Translations under genes and position numbers: made by a program
Assembly: GCA_900770705.1 (NCBI GenBank)
Contig: CAAGLF010000003.1
Location: 1 to 43,184 of the forward strand
DNA from: Bacteroidaceae bacterium
GTDB taxonomy: Bacteria > Bacteroidota > Bacteroidia > Bacteroidales > Bacteroidaceae
Length of the DNA stretch: 43,184 nucleotides
Reading direction: 5' to 3'
The notes under the pieces: model-generated
Seen by the model: only the letters and a program-made list of their open reading frames with translations
What the model was told of the DNA's origin: nothing
The model's database searches: none
Shown here: piece by piece, positions 8,001-16,960 of the stretch
Layout of the letters: each line of letters starts with the position of its first letter
How positions within the stretch are numbered: the first letter of the stretch is position 1

Positions 8001-8084
8001 CTCGGAGAAAGCAGAAATTTCTACGGCAGAAATCAAAATTATCTCCGCAGAAATTTTTTTTTCGGGCCTTGAAGTTTCTCCGAG
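8001..8084. repeat. 21-bp modular repeat, copy 3
   Basis: An 84-bp element with perfect 10-bp inverted ends CTCGGAGAAA (8001-8010) and TTTCTCCGAG (8075-8084). The CGG of the first two words sits at 8003 and 8024, and the CAGAAAT parts of words two and three at 8027 and 8048, all 21 bp apart. It lies between divergent genes. Confidence 0.85.
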
Positions 8085-8186
8085 ATACTACTGCCGCAAG
8101 TCTGGCCAGCCTGTCTCGAAAGAGTGTCGCCGCAGAAAAAAGGAAAATCACCATATATAGTGATGGCAGAAGCCGAAAAACTTGCG

Positions 8187-8194
8187 TAACTTTG
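8187..8194 (+). promoter_or_regulatory. -7 box TAACTTTG for feoAB
   Basis: Consensus TAnnTTTG about 50 nt before the feoAB ATG. No matching -33 TTTG. Confidence 0.55.
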
Positions 8195-8244
8195 CATTCC
8201 AGGAGACACTTCGGCCGAGGTGTCACGAAATCCAACGAAAGAAA

Positions 8245-10680
8245 ATGAAACTATCAGCATTGCATACGGGCGAGCGTGGCGTAATCGTGAAAGTATACGG
8301 GCACGGCGGATTCCGAAAACGCATAGTAGAGATGGGATTCGTCAGAGGAAAGACGGTGAAAGTCGTACTGAACGCACCGCTTCACGACCCTATAGAATAC
8401 GAACTGCTCGGTTATAAAATCTCCCTGCGACGTGCGGAAGCCGACCTCGTGGAAGTCATCAGCGAAAGCGAAGCCAAGGCGCTCGACCGCGCCCGGCCCA
8501 AAGAGGAACTCCGCGCCATCGAACTCTCCGACAACGAAAGGGCAGAAATGCAGGCCGGACTCGAAGCGCGCATGGCCGAAATGGCCAACAGGCAGCGCCG
8601 CGAGCTGACCGTTGCCCTCGTGGGAAATCCCAACTGCGGAAAGACCTCGCTCTTCAACGTGGCTTCGGGCGCCCATGAGCACGTGGGGAACTACAGCGGT
8701 GTCACGGTGGACGCGAAGGAGGGACACTTCACCTTCCAGAGCCGGCAGACGGGACAGAACTACCACATCCGACTCGTCGACCTGCCCGGCACCTACTCCT
8801 TGTCAGCCTACAGTCCCGAGGAACTCTACGTCAGGCGCCAGTTGATAGACCATACGCCCGACGTAGTGCTCAACGTGATAGACTCTTCCAACCTGGAGCG
8901 CAACTTGTACCTCACCACGCAGCTCCTGGATATGAACTTGCGGATGGTGGTGGCCCTGAATATGTACGACGACCTCGAAAAGAACGGCGACCGCCTCGAC
9001 TTTCACGCCCTCGGCACCCTCCTGGGCGTCCCAATGGTCCCTACGGTATCGCGCAGCGGCCGCGGCATCGACGAACTCTTCGAGATAATCGTGCAGGTCT
9101 ACGAGACGAACAACCCGAGCCTTGCCCGACACATCCACGTCAACCACGGAAAATGCCTGGAGCACAGTATTGACCGCCTGAAGGCCGCCTTTCAGAAAAA
9201 CCAGGACATCCGCTACAAATACAGCACCCGCTACCTCGCCATCAAGCTCCTCGAGGGAGACAGCGAGTGCCACCGATTTATCGACAGCCTGCCCAATCAC
9301 GACGAACTCATAGCCATACGCTACGACGAGCAGCAACGCATCCGACAAGAACTGGGAGACTCTGCCGAAGCGGCCCTGGTGGACGCAAAATATGGCTTCA
9401 TACAAGGCGCACTGCGGGAAACCTTCGAACCACAACGGCGCAAACGCCGCACAGAAAGCCTGGCGGAAAAAATAGACGCCCTCGTGACCAACCGATGGCT
9501 GGGCTTCCCGCTGTTTTTCGTGCTACTCTACCTCATTTTCGAGGGAACATTCGTGCTGGGCGACTACCCAATGCAAGGTATCGACTGGATAGTGGCCCGT
9601 TTCGCCGACTTCGTGGCGCTGAACATGGAGGAAGGAATGCTGAAGGACCTCGTGACCGATGGTATCATCGGCGGAGTGGGAAGTGTCATCGTCTTCCTGC
9701 CGAATATCCTGATACTTTATCTCTTTATCTCCCTGCTCGAAGACAGTGGCTATATGGCACGCGCAGCTTTCATTATGGACAAACTGATGCACAAGCTCGG
9801 ACTCCACGGCAAGTCGTTCATTCCGATGATTATGGGCTTTGGCTGCAATGTTCCCGCCGTGATGGCCACGCGTACCATTGAGAACCCGAAAAGTAGGTTG
9901 GTCACAATGCTCGTAACGCCGCTGATGTCGTGCTCGGCGCGGCTTCCGGTTTACCTGATACTGACGGGCGCTTTCTTTCGGAGCCAGGCGAGCCTCGTAC
10001 TGCTCGGCCTCTACTCCGTGGGAATACTCTTCGCCGTGCTGGCAGCCCGTCTCTTCAGCCGGTATCTGGTGAAAGGCGAAGACTTGCCCTTCGTGATGGA
10101 ACTTCCGCCCTACCGCGTTCCGACCATACGCTCCGTAGTGCGTCATACCTGGGAGAAAGGCCGACAATACTTGCAGAAAATGGGCGGTATCATCCTTGCA
10201 TTTTCCATTGTGATATGGGCCCTGGGCTACTTCCCCGCCGACAATGGAGCGCAAAGCGGCCACTCTTCCGCCGACAGGCCCGCTACAGAGAGCTACCTGC
10301 AAGCTATCGGCCACGCCGTGGCTCCCGCGTTTGCGCCGATGGGCTTCGATTGGAAAATGACGGTCGGTATTTTTTCCGGTGTCGGCGCCAAGGAACTCGT
10401 GGTCAGCACATTGGGCGTGATGTATGCCGAAAATTACGACGAAGCCGACGATACGAGTGACACCCGACTGCAAAAAGCCCTGCGCCGCCACACTACGCCG
10501 GCTTCCGCGCTGGCCTATATGGTTTTTGTGTTGCTCTACTTTCCCTGCATTGCCACGATAGTCGCCATCAAGAACGAGAGCGGACGCTGGAGGTGGGCAC
10601 TATTTGCCGCTTCCTATACCACTGCGCTGGCCTATGTGGCCTCGCTGCTTGTCTACCGCGTGGCTCTGCTCTGCTTCTGA
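8245..10680 (+). CDS. feoB: Ferrous iron transport fusion protein FeoA-FeoB
   Basis: An 811-residue inner-membrane Fe(II) transporter. Residues 1-75 are a FeoA SH3-like domain (MKLSALHTGERGVIVKVYG, MGFVRGKTVKV); then the FeoB GTPase domain with G1 GNPNCGKTS (about 126-134), G3 DLPGTYS and G4 NMYD; then the membrane core with GFGCNVPAVMATR and PLMSCSARLPVY, which hold the conserved Gate and cysteine motifs. FeoA-FeoB fusions are common in Bacteroidetes. The ATG at 8245 starts exactly at the FeoA domain; an in-frame extension upstream would include the promoter box. A terminator follows within 80 bp. Confidence 0.95.
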   Translation: MKLSALHTGERGVIVKVYGHGGFRKRIVEMGFVRGKTVKVVLNAPLHDPIEYELLGYKISLRRAEADLVEVISESEAKALDRARPKEELRAIELSDNERAEMQAGLEARMAEMANRQRRELTVALVGNPNCGKTSLFNVASGAHEHVGNYSGVTVDAKEGHFTFQSRQTGQNYHIRLVDLPGTYSLSAYSPEELYVRRQLIDHTPDVVLNVIDSSNLERNLYLTTQLLDMNLRMVVALNMYDDLEKNGDRLDFHALGTLLGVPMVPTVSRSGRGIDELFEIIVQVYETNNPSLARHIHVNHGKCLEHSIDRLKAAFQKNQDIRYKYSTRYLAIKLLEGDSECHRFIDSLPNHDELIAIRYDEQQRIRQELGDSAEAALVDAKYGFIQGALRETFEPQRRKRRTESLAEKIDALVTNRWLGFPLFFVLLYLIFEGTFVLGDYPMQGIDWIVARFADFVALNMEEGMLKDLVTDGIIGGVGSVIVFLPNILILYLFISLLEDSGYMARAAFIMDKLMHKLGLHGKSFIPMIMGFGCNVPAVMATRTIENPKSRLVTMLVTPLMSCSARLPVYLILTGAFFRSQASLVLLGLYSVGILFAVLAARLFSRYLVKGEDLPFVMELPPYRVPTIRSVVRHTWEKGRQYLQKMGGIILAFSIVIWALGYFPADNGAQSGHSSADRPATESYLQAIGHAVAPAFAPMGFDWKMTVGIFSGVGAKELVVSTLGVMYAENYDEADDTSDTRLQKALRRHTTPASALAYMVFVLLYFPCIATIVAIKNESGRWRWALFAASYTTALAYVASLLVYRVALLCF

Positions 10681-10723
10681 GCCCGGCAGACTGTCCGTCG
10701 GCCCCACTGTTTATGCTTACATC

Positions 10724-10763
10724 AGCGCGGCTTCCACCGACATCGGCGGGAGCCGCGCTTTTT
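10724..10763 (+). terminator. Terminator of feoAB
   Basis: Arms AGCGCGGCT (10724-10732) and AGCCGCGCT (10751-10759) followed by a run of five T. Confidence 0.8.
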
Positions 10764-10790
10764 GCGGCGGGCGCACAGCGTGGCGGCCAC

Positions 10791-10823
10791 AAAACGGCTC
10801 CTGCCTTTGCGACAGGAGCCGTT
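10791..10823 (-). terminator. Terminator of the TPR protein gene
   Basis: Perfect 11-bp stem (10793-10803 and 10813-10823) with a 9-nt loop, just after the TPR stop codon on the minus strand and followed there by four T residues. Together with the feoAB hairpin it separates two convergent genes. Confidence 0.75.
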
Positions 10824-10825
10824 GC

Positions 10826-12238
10826 TTACCACTTATGTATTTCCCGCATACACGCCAGCAGGGGGTTGGGGCTGTCCGGGAAATGCTTGCGCAGCCGCTC
10901 GGCCAGGAATTCGGGCACGTACTTCTGCGCCCGGGGCAGATAGTAGCGGCATATGCCGAGGTCGTGCAACAGATAGCCGGCTTCGACCAGATAAGCGTTG
11001 CAATTGCCTGTCAAGTCGCGGCAGATTTTCGCATAGAACTCCCAGAGCGATTCCATTTCCTGATAGGTATAAGTCTGTGAGAGCCTCTCCATACTTTGTT
11101 CGATGGTGCCGGCAAATTCTTCGGGCGTGGTATGGTCGCGCAGCTCCACGAAATAGGCACACATCGAGCGGATAGTGTGGCTTTCGTCGCCCACTGTCTC
11201 GGCCAGCGTGGCGATATCGCGCCATACCTTGGCCATCGGCACGTTGGCCTTGGCGGAAAGCGAAATCAGCTGGTAGGCCGCGTCGGTTTCCCCCGTCTTG
11301 GCGAGTGCGAGGGCCAGGTAACTGATGATTTGCAGCTTGTCCGGGTTGTCGAAGGTGCAGTTGGCAAATGCTTTCCGCAGTACTGGCAGCGCTTCGGCGT
11401 ACTTGTCTTTCTCCAGATACTTCTCTCCGAGGCGTAGGTAGTAGAGATATTCCCCTTCCGGCACGTGTCCGATGTCGGCCAGCCTTTTCTCCCAGTCGGG
11501 GGAGTCCATCAGGTTGTAGAGTCTCTGTCGCTCGGCATCATCGGAGGGCTGTATGGCGAGTGCATAGTCCACGCTCTCCTGCGCGGCGGCGAAGTCGGAC
11601 ATCTTGTTTTGTACTTCGGAGAGCAAGAGCCAAAGGTCGGCATTGTAGGGGTCGTTGTCGATGGCCGCATTGAGGATTTGGCCGGCCGTACGGTACTCCT
11701 GGCTGCGATAGGTACACTCGGCCCGCAGCAGTTGCACGTAGCTCTGGTCGTGGAAGTCCTCGGAAATATGGCAGAGGATGTTGAAAGCCATTTCCCCCTC
11801 GCCGTAATCGAGGTATATCTCGGCGCATTCGAGCAGCAGCTCGTCCTTGTCGGCTCCGGATGTGGCCGAAGCTATCACTTTCTCGAAGATGGCCTGCGCT
11901 TGTGCGAATTCCGCATTATTGAGCGCCCACTCCAGGTCGAAAAGGCGGCGGCTCTGCGCGTCGAGATCCTCGATACGCCCTACTATCTCCCTGGCAGCCT
12001 GCCATTGTCCCTTGTCTTTCAGTCGGTACGCCCTCGTCAGCAAGACGTCGGCATTGGTGGGGAAGAGGCGCTCGGCGTGACGCAGCGTGAGCTCGGCCTC
12101 GAAGGTTTCTCCTTCGCTGTAATAATGGTCGGACAGGTCGAGAAGGTCGTTTGCCTCCATCCAAAAAACGCCTTGCTCGTTGTAGGCGTTCCAGAAGTCG
12201 GCCTTGAGCTGGTTTAAGTTGGGATTTTTGCGTTTCAT
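10826..12238 (-). CDS. Tetratricopeptide repeat protein
   Basis: A 470-residue protein with no signal peptide or membrane segment. It is made of helical TPR units throughout: for example AELTLRHAERLFPTNADVLLTRAYRLKDKGQWQAAREIVGR is split over repeats near residues 50-90, and later AAQESVDYALAIQPSD and YAEALPVLRKAFANC. TPR arrays mediate protein contacts, so a cytoplasmic scaffold or chaperone role is possible, but the partner is not evident. It lies downstream of glnS on the same strand, with 241 bp between that contain a repeat copy and a hairpin, so it is probably a separate unit. Confidence 0.75.
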   Translation of the reverse strand: MKRKNPNLNQLKADFWNAYNEQGVFWMEANDLLDLSDHYYSEGETFEAELTLRHAERLFPTNADVLLTRAYRLKDKGQWQAAREIVGRIEDLDAQSRRLFDLEWALNNAEFAQAQAIFEKVIASATSGADKDELLLECAEIYLDYGEGEMAFNILCHISEDFHDQSYVQLLRAECTYRSQEYRTAGQILNAAIDNDPYNADLWLLLSEVQNKMSDFAAAQESVDYALAIQPSDDAERQRLYNLMDSPDWEKRLADIGHVPEGEYLYYLRLGEKYLEKDKYAEALPVLRKAFANCTFDNPDKLQIISYLALALAKTGETDAAYQLISLSAKANVPMAKVWRDIATLAETVGDESHTIRSMCAYFVELRDHTTPEEFAGTIEQSMERLSQTYTYQEMESLWEFYAKICRDLTGNCNAYLVEAGYLLHDLGICRYYLPRAQKYVPEFLAERLRKHFPDSPNPLLACMREIHKW

Positions 12239-12293
12239 CGTGGTGGTGGGAATGTGGGCGGGGCTGTGCGGAGTGTTTCCCGCCGGAAAAGTC

Positions 12294-12327
12294 CGGCCGG
12301 TCAGCCTCTGTCGGTGCTGACCGGCCG
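12294..12327 (-). terminator. Hairpin between glnS and the TPR gene
   Basis: Perfect 12-bp stem (12294-12305 and 12316-12327), 10-nt loop, very GC-rich (CGGCCGGTCAGC). On the minus strand it is followed by GACTTTTCC, a weak U-tract, so it can act as a glnS terminator. Confidence 0.6.
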
Positions 12328-12380
12328 AATCTGAGTTGGTTTGTTCGGAGCCGGAAGGGTCTTGCGCGGCGGTCGTTTCA

Positions 12381-12463
12381 AGAACTGCGGCCGTAGGAAA
12401 AACTATCTCCGTAGAAAAAAATTTTTTCGCCGTAGAAATTTATTTTTCCGGCCTTGTAGTTCT
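12381..12463. repeat. 21-bp modular repeat, copy 4
   Basis: Words CTGCGGCCGTAG, CTCCGTAG, CGCCGTAG and CCGGCCTTGTAG with A/T tracts between; CCGTAG at 12409 and 12430 is 21 bp apart, while the first spacing is 18. Short inverted ends AGAACT and AGTTCT. It ends 17 bp from the glnS stop codon. Confidence 0.8.
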
Positions 12464-12479
12464 GCCTTTGTAGTCGGCG

Positions 12480-14171
12480 CTACTTCTTGGCCCAGCTGTC
12501 TTTCAGTCCTACCGTGCGGTTGAAGACGAGCTTGTCGGGCGTGGAATTCTTGTCGTACGTGAAGTAGCCGATTCTTTGGAACTGCAAGTAGCGCGTGGCG
12601 TCCTGCTCCTTGGCATAAGGTTCGACATAGCAGTGTGGAAGTACCGTGAGCGAATCGGGATTGAGCAACTCGCGGAAATCTCTCTCATCGGCCGAGGGGT
12701 CTTCCACGGAGAAGAGGCGGTCGTAGAGGCGCACCTCGCACTCGATGCAGTCTTGGGCGTTGACCCAGTGGAGCGTGCCCTTCACCTTACGGTTGGCTCC
12801 CTCCAGACCGCTGCGGCTTTCGGGGTCATACTCGCAGTATATCTCCTCGATAGTGCCGTCGGCCGCCTTCTTGCAGCCGGTGCACTTCACGATATAGGCG
12901 TTCTTGAGGCGCACTTCTTTGCCGGGAACCATCCGGAAGAACTTCTTCGGCGCCTCTTCGAGGAAGTCCTCTCTCTCAATCCAGAGCTCGCGGCTGAAGG
13001 TGACCTTGTGCGTGCCGTCGGCAGCGTTCTCGGGATTGTTGACGGCCTCCATCTCCTCCGTCTGGCCTTCGGGATAGTTCGTCACGACGAGACGCACAGG
13101 ATTGAGTACGGCAGAGACGCGCAGACTGCGGGCATTCAAGTCCTCACGGGCGGCAGCCTCGAGCATAGCGTAGTCGTTGAGCGCGTCAAACTTGGTGTAG
13201 CCAATCATATCTATGAACTTGCGCACCGCTTCGGGCGAGTAGCCGCGACGACGAAGGCCGCAGATGGTCGGCATGCGGGGGTCGTCCCAACCGTCGACGA
13301 GCTTCTCCTGCACAAGGGCCAGCAATTTGCGCTTTGACATCACGGTATATGTGAGATTGAGGCGGTTGAATTCAAATTGCCGCGGCCTGTTGTCGTCCAG
13401 GTCCTCTCCATTTTTCAGTTCGTCAATGAAATAATCGTAGAGCGGGCGGTGAGGCACGAATTCGAGCGTGCAGATAGAGTGGGTGACGCCCTCGAAGTAA
13501 TCGCTCTGGCCGTGTGCGAAATCATACATCGGATATGCTTTCCACTTTGAGCCCGTGCGGTGGTGCTCCTTGTTTATTACGCGATAAATCACGGGGTCCC
13601 GGAAATGCATATTCGGATTTGCCATATCTATTTTGGCCCGAAGCACCATCTGTCCCTCAGGTATTTCTCCCTTGTTCATCTTCTCGAAGAGCGCGAGGCT
13701 TTCCTCGACGGGGCGATTGCGGTAGGGGCTGTCCGTTCCGGGCTGTGTCGGCGTGCCCTTCTGCAGCTTGATTTCCTCGCTGGACTGTTCGTCGACATAA
13801 GCTTTGCCTTCCTTGATCAGACGGACGGCAAAGTCCCACAACTGCTGGAAGTAGTCGGAAGCATAGTATATGTTGCCCCACTTAAAGCCGAGCCACTGAA
13901 TGTCTTCCTTGATGGAGTCGACGTATTCTACGTCCTCCTTCTGCGGGTTGGTGTCGTCCATCCGCAAGTTGCAGACGCCGCCGAACTTCTGGGCCACTCC
14001 GAAGTCCATACAAATGGCCTTGGCGTGACCGATGTGGAGATAGCCGTTCGGCTCAGGCGGGAAGCGCGTTTGCAAGCGGCCTGCGTTTTTCCCTTCGCGC
14101 AGGTCTTTTTCCACTATCTGCTCGATAAAGTTGAGCGACTTCCTTTCTTCTTTTACTTCTTGTACTTCCAT
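12480..14171 (-). CDS. glnS: Glutaminyl-tRNA synthetase
   Basis: A 563-residue class I aminoacyl-tRNA synthetase that charges tRNA-Gln. Visible motifs: RFPPEPNGYLHIGHAKAI (HIGH, about residues 40-57), NLRMDDTNP, and the KMSKS-equivalent VMSKRKLLALV; the C-terminal anticodon-binding beta-barrels follow. Length matches bacterial GlnRS. It lies between two repeat copies, one directly after its stop and one upstream of its start. The stop codon is TAG, which shows that TAG is used as a normal stop here. Confidence 0.95.
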   Translation of the reverse strand: MEVQEVKEERKSLNFIEQIVEKDLREGKNAGRLQTRFPPEPNGYLHIGHAKAICMDFGVAQKFGGVCNLRMDDTNPQKEDVEYVDSIKEDIQWLGFKWGNIYYASDYFQQLWDFAVRLIKEGKAYVDEQSSEEIKLQKGTPTQPGTDSPYRNRPVEESLALFEKMNKGEIPEGQMVLRAKIDMANPNMHFRDPVIYRVINKEHHRTGSKWKAYPMYDFAHGQSDYFEGVTHSICTLEFVPHRPLYDYFIDELKNGEDLDDNRPRQFEFNRLNLTYTVMSKRKLLALVQEKLVDGWDDPRMPTICGLRRRGYSPEAVRKFIDMIGYTKFDALNDYAMLEAAAREDLNARSLRVSAVLNPVRLVVTNYPEGQTEEMEAVNNPENAADGTHKVTFSRELWIEREDFLEEAPKKFFRMVPGKEVRLKNAYIVKCTGCKKAADGTIEEIYCEYDPESRSGLEGANRKVKGTLHWVNAQDCIECEVRLYDRLFSVEDPSADERDFRELLNPDSLTVLPHCYVEPYAKEQDATRYLQFQRIGYFTYDKNSTPDKLVFNRTVGLKDSWAKK

Positions 14172-14260
14172 GGGTCAGTTGTTGTTGCTGCAGGCTGGCT
14201 GTGCAGCCTTGTTTTTGTGTTTTGCGTGGTGGTTGTTTTATGTCGGCCGTATGTCCGCAG

Positions 14261-14363
14261 AACTTCTGCGGCGTCAGGAAAAATTTCTGCGGCAGAAATT
14301 TATTTTTCTGCGGCAGAAAATTTTTTTTCTGCGGCGTTAGGAAAAACTTCGGCCGAGGAAGTT
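14261..14363. repeat. 21-bp modular repeat, copy 5 (five modules)
   Basis: The clearest copy. The word TCTGCGGC begins at 14265, 14286, 14307 and 14328, always 21 bp apart, and a fifth related word (AACTTCGGCC) starts 84 bp after AACTTCTGCG. Inverted ends AACTTC and GAAGTT. The right end touches the recQ stop codon and the left lies upstream of glnS. Confidence 0.9.
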
Positions 14364-14366
14364 TCG

Positions 14367-16547
14367 TTAGTTGGCCATTTCGGAGATAAACTTGATACGT
14401 ACGAGGCGGATTTCCTCTTCCGTGTATTCATCTCCCAGCTCATCGATGGCGCTTTCGAGGTCGTCGGTGTCCGACTCCTTGAAGTAGAGATAAATATCTT
14501 CCACGTGGTCTTCGTCCATAACGTCGTCGATGAAATAGTCTATGTTGATTTTTGTCCCGCTGTAGACTATCGCCTCGATCTCTTCGAGCAATTCGTCGAA
14601 ATCTATGCCTTTGGCCACCGCGATGTCGTCTAAAGCTACCTTACGGTCGATACTCTGGATGATGGAGACCTTCAACTTCGACTTGTTGGCCACCGTGCGT
14701 ATCCTAAGGTCTTCGGGGCGTTCTATTTCGTTGTCCTCGCAATGCTTTTTGATGAGTTCACAGAACTTTGCGCCGTATCTCTTGGCCTTGCCGGCACCGA
14801 CTCCGGGAATGTTCTCGAGTTCCGAGAGTGTCTGGGGATAGATCGTCGCCATAGCTTCGAGACTGGTGTCCTGGAAGATGACATAGGGCGGCAATTCGAG
14901 GTCCTTGGCCATTCGCTTGCGAAGATCCTTCAACATTTGATACAGGGCAGGATCCACGGCGCAGGCCGCTCCGCTCTGTGTGGGGCCTTCCACGTCTTCT
15001 TCGTCGAACTCACGGTCGAGCACCACGTCGAACGACACGGGTTTCTCGAGGTATCTCTTTCCTTCGGCCGTCACTTTCAGCACTCCGTAGTTGTCTACAT
15101 CTTTTTTCAGGTAGCCGGCGATGAGTGCCTGCCGTATGACGGGATTCCATATCTTGTCGTCCTCGTCTTCTCCGCAGCCGAAGATTTCCAGTCGGTCGTG
15201 CTTGTGTGCCAGAACTTCCTCGGTCTCTTCTCCGCAGAGGATGTCCTTTATGTAGTCATCGCGGAAATTCTCCTTTACCGCGAGAATGGTCTCTATAACT
15301 TTGATTAATTGTTCTTTTGCTTCCACGTGCTTGTGAGGATTTAGGCAATTGTCGCAGTTATGGCAGTTGTCCGGCTCATAAGTTTCGCCGAAATAATGCA
15401 GGAGGAGCTTGCGGCGACACACGGAGGACTCGGCGTAGGCCGCAGTTTCCTTCAAGAGTTGTCTACCTATGTCTTGCTCTGCCACAGGTTTGCCTTCCAT
15501 AAATTTTTCGAGTTTCTGAAGGTCCTTATAGGAGTAGAAGGCAAGGCAGATGCCTTCGCCGCCGTCCCTTCCGGCCCGTCCGGTTTCCTGATAGTACCCT
15601 TCGAGACTTTTTGGTATGTCGTAGTGTATCACGAAGCGGACATCGGGCTTGTCTATGCCCATTCCGAAGGCGATGGTGGCTACTATGACGTCGATTCGCT
15701 CCATCAGGAAGTCGTCCTGTGTCTGTGAGCGCAGGGCCGACTCCATTCCGGCGTGGTATGCCTGCGCTTTGATGTCGTTGGTACGCAGTACTTCGGCGAG
15801 TTCCTCCACCTTTTTTCTGCTCAGGCAATAGATTATGCCACTGCGATGGGGATGTTGTTTGATGAACTTGATGATATCTTTGTTGATGTCCTTGGTTTTC
15901 GGCTTTACCTCGTAGTAGAGATTGGGCCGGTTGAAGGAACTTTTGTATTCATCGGCGTCAGTGATGCAGAGGCTCTTCATAATGTCGAGTCTCACCTTGT
16001 CTGTGGCTGTTGCCGTGAGTGCGATGACGGGCGCCTGGCCTATCTGTGAGATGATGGGGCGTATTTTTCTGTATTCGGGGCGGAAGTCGTGTCCCCACTC
16101 CGATATGCAGTGCGCCTCGTCTACTGCATAGAAAGAGATTTTGACGCCTCGCAGGAATTCTACGTTGTCTTCTTTCGTAAGACTTTCGGGGGCAACGTAG
16201 AGCAGCTTGGTCTTTCCACTTACGATGTCTGCCTTGACGCGATCGATGGCCGCTTTATTCAGGCTGGAGTTGATGAAATGTGCTATTCCATCGTCCTCCG
16301 AACTTTGCCGGATGGCATCTACCTGATTTTTCATCAGTGCTATGAGCGGCGATATCACGATTGCAGTTCCTTCCATCAGCAGCGCAGGCAACTGGTAGCA
16401 CAGTGATTTTCCTCCGCCCGTAGGCATGAGGACGAATACGTTGTGTCCGGCGAGCAGACTGTGGATGACGGCTTCCTGATTGCTCTTGAAGTTGTCAAAA
16501 CCGAAGTAATGCTTCAGCGGCTCGTGCAGATTGGTTTTCGCTTCCAT
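14367..16547 (-). CDS. recQ: ATP-dependent DNA helicase RecQ
   Basis: A 726-residue superfamily 2 helicase that unwinds DNA in recombination and fork repair. Walker A MPTGGGKS (41-48), DEAH box 143-146, motif VI QETGRAGRDG, then the zinc-binding RQC region with the cysteines of CRRKLLLHYFGE and CHNCDNC, and an HRDC domain (LPPYVIFQDTSLEAMA). The length is that of the long Bacteroidales form, with an acidic C-terminal tail. A consensus promoter with TTTG-N19-TAATTTTG lies about 85 nt upstream and a folded leader follows it. Confidence 0.95.
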   Translation of the reverse strand: MEAKTNLHEPLKHYFGFDNFKSNQEAVIHSLLAGHNVFVLMPTGGGKSLCYQLPALLMEGTAIVISPLIALMKNQVDAIRQSSEDDGIAHFINSSLNKAAIDRVKADIVSGKTKLLYVAPESLTKEDNVEFLRGVKISFYAVDEAHCISEWGHDFRPEYRKIRPIISQIGQAPVIALTATATDKVRLDIMKSLCITDADEYKSSFNRPNLYYEVKPKTKDINKDIIKFIKQHPHRSGIIYCLSRKKVEELAEVLRTNDIKAQAYHAGMESALRSQTQDDFLMERIDVIVATIAFGMGIDKPDVRFVIHYDIPKSLEGYYQETGRAGRDGGEGICLAFYSYKDLQKLEKFMEGKPVAEQDIGRQLLKETAAYAESSVCRRKLLLHYFGETYEPDNCHNCDNCLNPHKHVEAKEQLIKVIETILAVKENFRDDYIKDILCGEETEEVLAHKHDRLEIFGCGEDEDDKIWNPVIRQALIAGYLKKDVDNYGVLKVTAEGKRYLEKPVSFDVVLDREFDEEDVEGPTQSGAACAVDPALYQMLKDLRKRMAKDLELPPYVIFQDTSLEAMATIYPQTLSELENIPGVGAGKAKRYGAKFCELIKKHCEDNEIERPEDLRIRTVANKSKLKVSIIQSIDRKVALDDIAVAKGIDFDELLEEIEAIVYSGTKINIDYFIDDVMDEDHVEDIYLYFKESDTDDLESAIDELGDEYTEEEIRLVRIKFISEMAN

Positions 16548-16571
16548 AACAAAGACTTAAAAGGTTCGCGA

Positions 16572-16622
16572 CCCGACAAATTCCGGTCGCCGCAACGGGG
16601 CTGCGACCGGCGTACTTGTCGG
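16572..16622 (-). promoter_or_regulatory. Folded leader of recQ
   Basis: Two nested stems: outer CCGACAA/TTGTCGG (16572-16578 and 16616-16622) and inner CCGGTCGC/GCGACCGG (16583-16590 and 16603-16610). It lies within the transcribed leader, 25 nt before the ATG. Function unknown; it could control translation or be a decay barrier. Confidence 0.4.
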
Positions 16623-16631
16623 TTTATGGAA

Positions 16632-16662
16632 CAAAATTAGTGCAAGGTGGTCAAAGTACAAA
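16632..16662 (-). promoter_or_regulatory. recQ promoter, TTTG-N19-TAATTTTG
   Basis: Minus-strand -33 TTTG at 16659-16662 and -7 box at 16632-16639 with a 19-nt spacer, an exact Bacteroidetes promoter. Confidence 0.8.
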
Positions 16663-16787
16663 ATAAATGATATAGTTTTTTTCTTTTTTTTTTAGCCGAC
16701 TACGTTTTGGCTGATGCGGCACTTGTCACGACAGCCGCCGCGCCGGTGGGGACGGGCTGCGAGGTTGTATGCCCCGCAGCCCACAAG

Positions 16788-16880
16788 GGCGAAACTATCT
16801 CGGACTTACGAAAAACTTTCGCGGCGAAAAAAAATTTTTCCGCCGAGGAAATTTTATTTTCCGCCGCGAAAGTTTCGCCT
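16788..16880. repeat. 21-bp modular repeat, copy 6
   Basis: Inverted ends GGCGAAACT (16788-16796) and AGTTTCGCC (16871-16879), plus an inner perfect 13-bp pair AACTTTCGCGGCG (16814-16826) and CGCCGCGAAAGTT (16862-16874). CCGCCG words start at 16840 and 16861, 21 bp apart. Lies between divergent genes; its right end provides TTTG 24 nt before the sulfatase -7 box. Confidence 0.85.
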
Positions 16881-16907
16881 TTGTAGTACAGGGCAAAAAG
16901 AAATGTG

Positions 16908-16915
16908 TACTTTTG
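16908..16915 (+). promoter_or_regulatory. -7 box TACTTTTG for the sulfatase gene
   Basis: Consensus TAnnTTTG, 46 nt before the ATG. A TTTG at 16880-16883 from the end of repeat copy 6 is upstream, but the 24-nt spacing is longer than usual. Confidence 0.55.
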
Positions 16916-16960
16916 CCGTTGCGTCACGCATACGAAGCGTGATTTCCTGCCCTATCTGCT

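Larger units (their letters stand above)
7884..8244. other. Divergent intergenic region between porE-like gene and feoAB
   Basis: A 361-bp gap without a gene. It holds a GGGAGTT / AACTCCC inverted repeat near 7886-7924, repeat copy 3 in the middle, and the feoAB promoter box near the right end. I see no clear Fur box. Confidence 0.6.
16548..16960. other. Divergent intergenic region between recQ and sulfatase genes
   Basis: A 413-bp gap without a gene. From left: the folded recQ leader, the recQ promoter, a pyrimidine run near 16676-16693, repeat copy 6 and the sulfatase -7 box. Confidence 0.7.

Noticed and set aside
5793..8072. A 759-codon plus-strand open frame
   Set aside because: It is fully antisense to the porE-like gene, contains the repeat copy at its end, and has no recognisable domain.
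7884..8244. Fur-box control of feoAB
   Set aside because: No inverted repeat resembling a Fur site is visible near the -7 box.
14261..14363. CRISPR array
   Set aside because: Repeat spacing is 21 bp with A/T tracts between words, no unique 30-bp spacers, no cas genes, and single short clusters at many sites.
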